DNA from: Calditrichota bacterium | GTDB taxonomy: Bacteria; Electryoneota; AABM5-125-24; Hatepunaeales; Hatepunaeaceae | Assembly (NCBI GenBank): GCA_018644935.1 | Contig: JABGPL010000011.1 | Location: 1-64,000 of the forward strand | Length of the DNA stretch: 64,000 nt | Direction: 5' to 3' | Shown: in pieces, positions 26,096 through 34,500 of the stretch | Position numbering within the stretch: position 1 is the first letter of the stretch | How the letters are laid out: each line of letters begins with the position of its first letter | Translations under genes and position numbers: made by a program | Notes under the pieces: model-generated | What the model was told of the DNA's origin: nothing | What the model saw: the letters and a program-made list of their open reading frames with translations, nothing else | The model's database searches: none

Positions 26096-26492
26096 CTATT
26101 CTGTTCACGTAAAGGAGTTGACTTATTTTGCGCTATGAGAATCGAAGAACGACCGAAAGTTGAACGATGCAACCTGAAGGCCATCTCATCAATAAACATC
26201 AATTGAATTTAGATTCGCAATTATTCTAAGTCAAGCAAGCAATGATTATTCGTCTCGATAGAAATAAGGAATCAATGCATAACTGCCAAACTATGTGCTG
26301 AAACGAACCTGGTGGCATTGACTTTCAAATCCCCGAACCTTGACATAACTTCTTTTTTTTTCTATCTTCCTCTTGTACATTTTAACATGTAGGTTTTTGG
26401 AGGAGCCTAAAGTGTTAAATATACTATATTAAACTACGCGTTTTGATTTCTCCTTAACAAATACCTTTCAAAACCCAAGCTGCGGAATAATT
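26096..26492. other. Intergenic region with imperfect palindrome, no supported gene
   Basis: This region separates the leftward nadE from the rightward VanZ-like gene. GTTAAATATA-C-TATATTAAAC at about 26412-26432 is a nearly perfect inverted repeat. It is preceded by GGAGGAG and a six-codon frame (GTG to TAA), which may be chance. A small inverted repeat TACAT-TTTAAC-ATGTA precedes it. Confidence 0.4.
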
Positions 26493-27731
26493 ATGTATGC
26501 ATTTAAGGACCGTGATAAGACCATTCCGATGATCCAAATGTTACTCTTTGGAACATTGGTAGTTGCGACTCCGTTTGTCGTTGTTGTTAGATATCTTCAG
26601 GGCGCAGTCCATGATTTATCTCACCTGATGTGGTCACCTTTTGGGATCGAGATTCCTATTATTGCTACTGCCGTTGTTGCAGGATTTATTGCATTTATCG
26701 TTTGGCAAAGAAGTAAGATCAATAAAGTCAGCCTTACCGCATCACTGGTTATTGTTGCGATGATAACCCTTGCTCAAAATGTACAGGATCTTTATGGTGA
26801 TATGTCTGTTTATGATCTGCAACGGAATTGGCACTATATTGCATATGGAGGTTTCTCATTCTTTTTCTTCCAGGCATTTTTTGCACGCGGTATGTCCATT
26901 GCTCACATGATCTTTTACTCATTCGTTTGCGCAATTGGTATGTCCGTTTTTGATGAGTTCTTCCAGTTCTTCATGTCTAACAGAATTTTTGATATTTCTG
27001 ATATTGCAAAAGACTCCTGGGGATCCATCATTGGATTGATTCTTGTTCTATTTGTTTCCCAAAAATGGGGAACAGTAAACTTGGGAGAGCACACAGTCTG
27101 GCAAAAAAGGTTAATAGATTATGTAAACAATCCCTTAGGTGCGTTCACTGTGATCGGAACCTTTTCCTTTATGTTAATTATTAACAGTCCTTTATTGACT
27201 GATGATCGTCATGCTTTCTTATTGATGATGGTAGTTTGCGCTGCAACTGTGTTTACACTTGTTATCATCCATCTTCTTCAATTTCCTCGCATTCGCTTAG
27301 CAATCATTTCCACCACAGTAGTTTTTTTGTTATTGCTTTCTGGCAGCTTCTTTATGCATAAAAACTCATACATTACATACGCGAAAAATGGCTTGACAAT
27401 TTACAAGGGCCTACCTATTGTCGGATGGGATGTGATGATTTACCCCAGCGGATTTCCACGACTTGTCGATAAGAAACATTTCTTTAATGGTCAGGACAAA
27501 CAATTCTTTCTAAAACAGGATAATGTAGATATCATCCTGTTTGGCAGTGGGTATGAAGGTAATGGTGCTAAGGGATTTAAAATGGAAGAAGGAGCCTTCT
27601 TTATATACGATGAGTACCATCTTAAAGCCACACAGGTGATTATCATGAAGACTCAAGATGCAGTCAAGGTCTATAATCGTTTGATGGAAGAAGGAAAGAG
27701 TGTTTTATTTGTGTTACACAGTAACTGTTAG
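26493..27731 (+). CDS. VanZ-like membrane protein fused to a C-terminal Mth938-like (DUF498) domain
   Basis: The 412-residue product has about eight hydrophobic helices (roughly 13-34, 54-71, 80-96, 116-130, 134-160, 176-189, 214-230, 240-261, 266-284). Residues 105-190 match the VanZ-like pattern: HYIAYGGFSFF, then DEFFQFF, NRIFDISDIAKDSWGSIIG. The C-terminal 115 residues match the Mth938 fold: GWDVMIYPSGFPRLVDKKHF, DIILFGSGYEG, TQDAVKVYNRLMEEGKSVLF and LHSNC. VanZ homologues are membrane proteins linked to glycopeptide resistance or cell-envelope stress, and Mth938-like domains occur in uncharacterised bacterial proteins and in mitochondrial NDUFAF3. The combination is unusual; the reaction is unknown. 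The promoter region carries a palindrome. The paralogous TPR genes follow within 60 bp. Confidence 0.85.
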   Translation: MYAFKDRDKTIPMIQMLLFGTLVVATPFVVVVRYLQGAVHDLSHLMWSPFGIEIPIIATAVVAGFIAFIVWQRSKINKVSLTASLVIVAMITLAQNVQDLYGDMSVYDLQRNWHYIAYGGFSFFFFQAFFARGMSIAHMIFYSFVCAIGMSVFDEFFQFFMSNRIFDISDIAKDSWGSIIGLILVLFVSQKWGTVNLGEHTVWQKRLIDYVNNPLGAFTVIGTFSFMLIINSPLLTDDRHAFLLMMVVCAATVFTLVIIHLLQFPRIRLAIISTTVVFLLLLSGSFFMHKNSYITYAKNGLTIYKGLPIVGWDVMIYPSGFPRLVDKKHFFNGQDKQFFLKQDNVDIILFGSGYEGNGAKGFKMEEGAFFIYDEYHLKATQVIIMKTQDAVKVYNRLMEEGKSVLFVLHSNC

Positions 27732-27789
27732 TGGTAAGGATCTCTCTTATGGGGCATTGTTTAATGTTCGCAGTTGGAGTCAGGCCTAG

Positions 27790-28377
27790 ATGATGCAAAG
27801 AATACAACAAAAAAAGCTGTTCGTTATTGGGTGGATCGCATTACTCTGCCCATTATCAATTGTACTTGCTTTAATGATATTTGGTAGAACGTCATGGGTA
27901 AAAGATAAGTCACAGATTGGTGGATATTCTGAGGCTATGGACATTGTCGATTATGGTCGAAATTACATGCGTCAAGGTGATTTTCAGATGGCTTTGTTTC
28001 ACTTTAATGCCGCATTAGAAATTCAACCAGGCATAGCAGAGACTTACATGGCGCTGGGGAATCTGTACCACCGAATTAAAAATAACAATGCTGCAATATC
28101 AAGCTTTCAAAAGGCGATAAGCTTATCCCCTCCCAAGAAAGAGGTGATTTATAATGACCTTGGAATGATTTATGTTGAATTGGGTGATTTTCAATCAGCA
28201 ACAAAGAATTTCCGCAAGGCAGCTACACTGGGTATTAGACAAGCACTAATATGGCGAAATATAGCGATGGCAGAGATGGAGTTGGATAATTATGATAAAG
28301 CAATATATGCATGTCAACAGGCGATTAAGAATAGACCAACACTGAAGAACCAGTACACTGAAGAACCAGTACACTGA
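27790..28377 (+). CDS. Membrane-anchored TPR protein, N-terminal part of a frameshifted gene
   Basis: The 195-residue fragment has an N-terminal transmembrane helix (about 9-31) followed by TPR units (for example DFQMALFHFNAALEIQPGIA and NNAAISSFQKAISLSPP). It stops after QYTEEPVH because a 16-bp tandem duplication at 28341-28372 shifts the frame. Removing one 16-base copy restores ...PTLKNQYTEMLKEKL... in one frame through to 28780. The restored product would be 324 residues, matching the intact paralogue at 28852 (325 residues) in the whole length. The lesion is thus either a real recent mutation or a sequencing/assembly error. The gene follows the VanZ-Mth938 gene by 58 bp. Confidence 0.85.
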   Translation: MMQRIQQKKLFVIGWIALLCPLSIVLALMIFGRTSWVKDKSQIGGYSEAMDIVDYGRNYMRQGDFQMALFHFNAALEIQPGIAETYMALGNLYHRIKNNNAAISSFQKAISLSPPKKEVIYNDLGMIYVELGDFQSATKNFRKAATLGIRQALIWRNIAMAEMELDNYDKAIYACQQAIKNRPTLKNQYTEEPVH

Positions 28378-28378
28378 A
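28341..28378 (+). repeat. 16-bp tandem duplication causing the TPR-gene frameshift
   Basis: ACTGAAGAACCAGTAC occurs at 28341-28356 and again at 28357-28372, followed by the first six bases (ACTGAA) of a third unit. Sixteen is not a multiple of three, so one extra unit changes the frame. Such short direct repeats can expand and contract by slippage. Confidence 0.9.
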
Positions 28379-28780
28379 ATGCTAAAAGAGAAACTCGCTG
28401 AAGATTTAAATGATGATTGCCATCAAATAGTTGAGAGGCTTCTGTCTCAAGAAATAGATGAGAAATTCCTTAGTACTTATGATGATAAAGTGGTTCAGTA
28501 CTGGATGCGTCGTGAGCCATTTTTGTTTGAAGATATCCTCTGTCTCGCAAGGGCGTATGAGGAAAATGGTCAGATTGACAAAGCGATAGACAATTATCGC
28601 AGAGTGACCAAAATGCAACAAAATCGATCTAGCATATACAACAGATTAGGATTATTGTTGGCTAAACAAGGCAGATTTGATGAGGCTGAACTGATATTTG
28701 TTGAGGCACTTAATGTTAATCCAGACAACCAGGGGGCTCAAAAAGCTCTCAAGAAATTGAGGACAACAGGTAGTTATTAG
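28379..28780 (+). CDS. TPR protein, C-terminal part of the same frameshifted gene
   Basis: This 133-residue ORF starts at an ATG that is an internal methionine of the ancestral gene (NQYTEM). It aligns throughout with the C-terminal half of the paralogue at 28852: MRREPFLFEDILCLARAYEE, then NGQIDKAIDNYRRV, then RLGLLLAKQGRFDEAELIF, opposite NGQIDEAIYNFREAL and RIGIIFAKGENYQAAKREF. It has no signal or membrane segment of its own. Whether it is translated separately is doubtful, since no Shine-Dalgarno sequence is visible before 28379. Confidence 0.75.
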   Translation: MLKEKLAEDLNDDCHQIVERLLSQEIDEKFLSTYDDKVVQYWMRREPFLFEDILCLARAYEENGQIDKAIDNYRRVTKMQQNRSSIYNRLGLLLAKQGRFDEAELIFVEALNVNPDNQGAQKALKKLRTTGSY

Positions 28781-28851
28781 ACTATCTGTATTATCCTGTT
28801 GGTTACAATAGCTGTTCATGGTTTGATGCAGTGAAATGTTTGAGGTAAAAA

Positions 28852-29829
28852 GTGAAGATTAAGAGAAAGCTATATTTTTACGGATGGCTCGTTTTATTTG
28901 TTCCAATGAGCCTCGTAGTAGGGTTGCAATTTCTCTATTTGGAAGAACTGCCCTGGGTAAAAAATCAATCGAGTAGAGGTGCTCAAGCTGAAGCTTTGAC
29001 TGCAAATTCACTCGGTCTGATCGCGATGAATAATGGTTCTTTTCAAGAAGCATATGGTCAATTTAAGTTTGCTATTAAAACTAAACCCGATTATGCTGAG
29101 CCTATCATGAACCTTGGAATTTTAAGCCATAAAATGGGGAATGAAAATTTGGCTATCCAATATTTATGGCAAGCTATTGATAAGAATCCAAGAAAAAGGG
29201 ATATGATTTACAATAATCTTGGATTGGTTTACGCAGCGAGGGCTGAGTATGATACCGCAAAAGCTATGTTTCACAAAGCTTTAGATCTTGGGCTCAGACC
29301 TGCTCCGATTTGGAAGAACATCGGCCAGGTAGAAGAGGCCCAGGGAAATATTCCATCTGCGATAAAAGCCTACTCCAATTCTGTCGAAAGCAGACCTACA
29401 TTAATGAATATGTATGTTGAAATTCTACAGGAAGCTCTGTATTCACAGGAGAACGATGATTATTCCGGGAAAGTGCGTGCACAGCTTGATAATGGCATCA
29501 AGGATGAAGATCTCGCACCATATGACTCCGTAATTGTTAATCTATTTCTAAGTCGCAATATTAAGGTAGCTGAAAGCTATAAAGATCTTGCAATAGCTTT
29601 CGAAATGAATGGACAGATAGATGAAGCAATTTATAATTTCCGTGAGGCTCTTGAAATCAAACCTGACTGGTCTGCTATTCAAAACAGAATTGGGATTATA
29701 TTTGCGAAAGGTGAAAATTATCAGGCTGCTAAACGAGAATTCGAAGGAGCATTAATGTCAAATCCTCACAACCAGGAAGCAATTCGTAATCTTGAGATGG
29801 TGAATGAGAGAATTCAGAAGAAGCTATAA
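28852..29829 (+). CDS. Membrane-anchored TPR protein (intact paralogue)
   Basis: The 325-residue protein starts at GTG with GAGGT six bases upstream. It has an N-terminal transmembrane helix (about 7-28), then TPR units at about 50-85, 86-120, 121-155, 160-190 and 235-310 (e.g. NENLAIQYLWQAIDKNP, AEYDTAKAMFHKALDLG, QIDEAIYNFREALEIKPDWS). It is paralogous to the broken gene 72 bp upstream, so the pair arose by tandem duplication. TPRs bind protein partners; an envelope scaffold or assembly role is plausible but unproven. The three genes 26493-29829 are likely one operon. Confidence 0.9.
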   Translation: MKIKRKLYFYGWLVLFVPMSLVVGLQFLYLEELPWVKNQSSRGAQAEALTANSLGLIAMNNGSFQEAYGQFKFAIKTKPDYAEPIMNLGILSHKMGNENLAIQYLWQAIDKNPRKRDMIYNNLGLVYAARAEYDTAKAMFHKALDLGLRPAPIWKNIGQVEEAQGNIPSAIKAYSNSVESRPTLMNMYVEILQEALYSQENDDYSGKVRAQLDNGIKDEDLAPYDSVIVNLFLSRNIKVAESYKDLAIAFEMNGQIDEAIYNFREALEIKPDWSAIQNRIGIIFAKGENYQAAKREFEGALMSNPHNQEAIRNLEMVNERIQKKL

Positions 29830-30249
29830 AAAATAGAACTGAACATTACTAAGAAGATCATAAAAATATTTTCAGTCTATTTTTAAAAGGCGCAGGATGT
29901 GCATGAAATCTTGTTGTCATTTAAGATGGGATTGATATAAGATGTTTGCATATAACTACGGCTCACAACCCCAGAGCATATTCACAAATAGCAATGGAAT
30001 TCCCTAAAACTCACTCTGTGAATGCTTCAATTAATGTTCAGACGATCTAATTCCATCCATAGTCCTTTCCAAATTTGACAAAACTCATGTCAACAAATTC
30101 ATCTGTGTTATATTATTGTTAATTAAGATATAAAAGATGTTTTGATGATTGACAGTAAAAAATCTATTCCATCTTGCTTGCATTTTTTATTATTTTGGAG
30201 TTTATTAGACAAAGAGAAGTTGCAAATATAATCAAGAAAGGAGGTTTTT
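29830..30249. other. Intergenic region; inverted repeat only
   Basis: No gene is visible. TTGACA-AAACTCA-TGTCAA at about 30077-30095 is an inverted repeat that could be an operator for the acetyltransferase gene. AT content is high. Confidence 0.4.
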
Positions 30250-30852
30250 ATGATTGATGTTTCTACATATCCAAAGAGTCTAACTTTGCGTGGTGAAACT
30301 GAAGTAAGTGTGCAAATAATGCATCCTCGACTGGAGGACAAACTCAGACAGTTTATGGGAAGTATACCTGCAACAGAACGAGTTCATTTCAGAGATGATG
30401 TTTCTGATCCCGAAGTAATCCATCAATGGTCGAATGATATTAATTTGGAAAGAGTTATTCCTCTTCTGGCAATTAATACAGATGATGATATTGTAGCAAA
30501 TTGGACACTTCACCACAGAGAGCATGGGTGGATTCGGCATCACGGTCACATTCGTGGTATTGTAACTCCCAAATGGCGAAACAAAGGTCTTGCGACTCTG
30601 ATGGTTCGTGAATTACTAAGAATTGCCGGTTCTATGGAGATTGAAAGAGTGGTAATTGAGCTTGTAGAACCGCAAATGCAGCTACTTGAAAGGTATAGAA
30701 AGATTGGTTTCAAAATTGATGCAGTTCTTAAAGACTGGGTCAAGGACTTCAGTGGTAGATATAACGATATTCATGTCTTATCAACTCAACTTGAACCCGC
30801 CTGGCAGAAGATGGAAAATCTTATTTTTGATTATGGCACTCACGGTGGATAG
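30250..30852 (+). CDS. GNAT-family N-acetyltransferase
   Basis: The 200-residue protein has the GNAT fold: a strand IVANWTLHHREHGW, the strand/loop HIRGIVTPKWRNKGLATLMVREL (motif A; WRNKGLAT matches R/QxxGxG/A, the acetyl-CoA pyrophosphate loop), and a later helix VEPQMQLLERYRKIGFKIDAVLKD (motif B). It transfers an acetyl group from acetyl-CoA to an amine; the substrate is unknown. A near-perfect AAGGAGG stands seven bases before the ATG. No linked enzyme gives a clue. A long inverted repeat (TTCAGCTGTC/GGCAGCTGAA, 36-base loop) follows at about 30864-30926. Confidence 0.9.
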   Translation: MIDVSTYPKSLTLRGETEVSVQIMHPRLEDKLRQFMGSIPATERVHFRDDVSDPEVIHQWSNDINLERVIPLLAINTDDDIVANWTLHHREHGWIRHHGHIRGIVTPKWRNKGLATLMVRELLRIAGSMEIERVVIELVEPQMQLLERYRKIGFKIDAVLKDWVKDFSGRYNDIHVLSTQLEPAWQKMENLIFDYGTHGG

Positions 30853-31086
30853 AGAATAAATTGTTTCAGCTGTCAGCCTTCAGTAACTGATTTAATCAAA
30901 TACTGATTGCAGGCAGCTGAATACTAGTTTCAGCAAATTGCATTATTCTCCGCCATTCTTGTTCATCCCTTCACCTACCTGCTTCACTTACCATACGAAA
31001 CATTCTAAGCCACGAATTCTCTTGTTGACCCATTGCTTTTTATTGGTCAACTGAATCCAGATACTGGAATTGAGGAGATTTTTTTG

Positions 31087-31115
31087 TTGTGCAATTATCG
31101 CACATATTGTGCAAT
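31087..31115. promoter_or_regulatory. Direct repeats two helical turns apart, candidate operator
   Basis: TTGTGCAAT at 31087-31095 recurs at 31107-31115, spaced 20 bp (two helical turns), with an inverted GCACA between them. It lies in the long 5' region (30853-31508) of the C25 peptidase gene, in which I see no coding gene; this gap also holds the inverted repeat after the GNAT gene. Confidence 0.4.
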
Positions 31116-31508
31116 ATCTTCACTATTTGGGTTCAATTGTTTCCATCTGGAGGAGATTAACAAAGGTTCTGAAGTATAAATCTTTAATTATAAATGTAAT
31201 GTCGTTGATTCCAGTGAGAAGAACTTGACGATAGAATTAAATTGACTCTGAAATTAAAAACTCGGCAGGATAATTGCTTCAAGTTTGAAAACATAGGGTT
31301 GAATAAAAACTTTCTTGTGATTAGTTATTGCTACCTGCTCTTCAATTATTTATATTTTTGGGTTAGGTAAATTTCCGAACATTTTGTTTGGAACAACGTA
31401 TAACCATAAAACGGTTTTTTTTACTCGAAAAAAAGGATATTTCAGGTGCAAAGCAAAGTTTATTTGCAATTCAGCAAAAGCCGAAACCAAAAGACATCAG
31501 GAGACAAA

Positions 31509-34500
31509 ATGCACAGAAAACAGGCATCCGCGCTTTTAATCATGTTACTTACTGCATTGTTCATTACCGGAGCAACAGCTAAGAGTTTTAATGAACGATC
31601 GGAATCCTGGCTTGAGGTTACTGATAATGGCCAATCTGGAATTTCGATTAATATTGATTTTACGACAGATGAGATTAATCAAATTGGTTCTATTCCAGAT
31701 TATTCTACACTGACTCAAACAGATAGTGGGATTGAAATCCCCATGATTTCTCGATTAATAGCTTTGCCCCCCGGACATCGCGCAGAGGTGAGGGTTATTA
31801 ACCGACAAAGCACTCTTCATAAGGCTGGAGACACAAGAGCAAATCTTACTGGAACAGGAATCAGTAAACAGGATTTATCAAGCTTGCGTTTGGATCCACC
31901 TATGCCAGTTATAGCTGGATCAGTTGGATCGGTTAGAGGTGTTTCTGTTACCTCCGTTTCGTTTTATCCATATCAATATAACGAGGAGAAAGATGAGATT
32001 ATTGAAAATATATCTTTTGAAGCAGAAGTAACTTTTGTGCGGGATAATAATATACAGGTTACGCGTCCTGTTCGAGATCTTCCCGGAAGTGACATGTCAC
32101 GAATGCTGGATAGAATTTTGCTGAATAAGCCTCATCGGGACCCTTATTCCGAGGTTCAAGCTGATCACCGCGGTCGAATTTTGATTCTTCATCAGGATAA
32201 TGATGATTTTGGTGAGAACGAACAACTATGGGTAGATAGCCTTGCCAATTGGAAAAGGCAAATGGGGTATTCCGTCGAAATTCTAGCTGTAAATGTAAAT
32301 GTACAGGAAGGCGGACTTACAGGCCTCGAGGTTCGAAATCAGATCGTTAGAGAACGTTATATAAACCAAGAAGATCCTTTATCATATCTCATAATTATTG
32401 GTGCAGATTCGGTTCAGCAGAGACTCTGGTTTCCGACTGTCACTGATGATGTTTCAGGAGATCATCTTTATTCAGTGATGGTTGAAGATAACGAAGATGA
32501 TATATACTTATCAGACATTGCCGTTGGACGCTTCCATTGTTATGATTTCAGTGAACTTAGAGGAGCAATTCTTCGCAGTATTCTGTACGAACGAGAACCT
32601 TATTTAGACCGTGGAGATGAATGGTTTACTAGTGCCCTCGTACACGCAGAGAATATTGCTGTTCCGGGTGGAGGATTTGTACCCTCAATGATTCATCTTG
32701 GTCGGTGGGAATTTGTAAAGTTGACCCGAGCCGGATATTCTGTAGACACTTTATGGGTTCCTGATGAGGATATTGATGCTGATGATGAGACAAGAAGACT
32801 TTTAGAAGATGGCAGAAGTTTTGTTTCGAGTCGAGGTTGGTTAGAAGCCTGTTTCGATGTTACCGGGGATGATCCTATTCTTGCATTCGTTGGCAGGAAG
32901 AATCCGTTTGTATTGGCGATTACTTGCTTATCCACGCCCACACAATCCAGATTTTTCCGTTCCGCAACACAAAACACTATTAACGGATCAATCAATGCCA
33001 TCTCCCTTGATAACCTTTCGCATTCAAAAGTTAATAACAGTTTCATTGGTGGAGCTTTGAGGAGCTTTGTAGATTTCGGGTTGCTCAATGCCGGGTCAAT
33101 CCTAAACCTTGGAAAGTTTCAACTTTGGTCAGATAATAGATATGAGCTGGCAGGATGGGCATTAGAGAATGTCGCAATAACCCGGCTAATGGGTGATCCA
33201 ACAACCAAACTTTTCACAAAAGTTCCGGTCGAACTGACCGCTCATTATACAGATGCTCTGACTCTCGGAAGTAGGGGCTTCAGTGTGTATGTCGAAGCCG
33301 CCGGTGAAATTGTGCCCGGTGCCTGGGTGACGATCTGGCAGGAAGATAGGTTACATTTAGTCTGTCAACCTGGAGAGGATGGATGGGCGAGATTTACTTT
33401 CCAAGATGGTGATCTTGATGAAGGTGATTTAAGAATCACAATTAATCATGATAATTCGATTCCATATATTTCCTCAGTTGAAGTTGCTCAAGCCGAGGAG
33501 ATGGTTGATATTGCAGGTATAGATTTTGAAGGTGATGATATCTTTGCAAACGGTGAGAATATTCAAACATCAATTACTTTTGCAAATAGTGGCAATGTCG
33601 ACTTGAATGACGTAACTATTGAAGTGATTTCTGAAGATCCACTTGTTACCTTCAGTGACGATAGTTTCCAGATTGATGCTTTTAACAGTGGTGCCGAGAG
33701 CGATATTCAATTTGACTTGCAGATACATCCCGCAAGTCATGGCGGAAGATCGGTTAGAGTTCAGATAGATGTTTCAAGTGGTGAATCCACCTGGGAGCAT
33801 TCATTTGCTTTTGAAACATCTGGGCATGTACTGACAGAACTTGGATTGGCCGTTGGTAATGATTTCCAACCGGGGGAGGTCGCCCAGTTGCTACCGACCA
33901 TTTTGAATTCTGGAGATCTTGCAACGCCCGAAGTAACTGCAACGTTGGTTTGCATAGATGATGATTACATAACGGTTACAGAAAATGTTGTCAGGTATGA
34001 ACCTATTGGTGGTGGTAGAGAAATGGAACCAGAGGGTCGTCTTGAAGTGGTAGTTGATGAATTGGCGATACCCGGCAATAATGTACGATTTATGTTGCTC
34101 CTTGATGCAGTAGAAGAGGACAATGCATTTGTAGACACTTTATTTTTCAATGAAATAATGGGACCCCTTCCGGAAACACCAGATCCCTTCGGACCCGATA
34201 GTTATGGCTATATTGCTTTTGACTCCGGGGATGTAAGTTGGGAGAAGTGTCCAGAGTATGATTGGGTTGAGATCAATCCATCCGAAGAAGAGGACTTTGT
34301 GGGTGAAGATTTAAGACTATTAGATCGATGGGATAGCCAGGATACATCAGTAACAGTAGATTTACCATTCAGTTTCAGGTTTTACGGTGAAGAGTTTGAT
34401 GCCATAGCCGTAAATTCAAATGGATGGATAGCATTTGGAGATGACAAATCGATGTTTGTTGACGCAAGAAATCAGCAAATTCCAGGCATTCAGGGACCGG

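Noticed and set aside
26401-26432. Six-codon leader ORF after GGAGGAG in the VanZ-gene upstream region
   Set aside because: Too short to judge; it coincides with an AT-rich palindrome and no attenuator structure is evident.
30864-30926. Long-looped inverted repeat after the GNAT gene as terminator
   Set aside because: The 36-base loop and lack of a T-run make termination unlikely.
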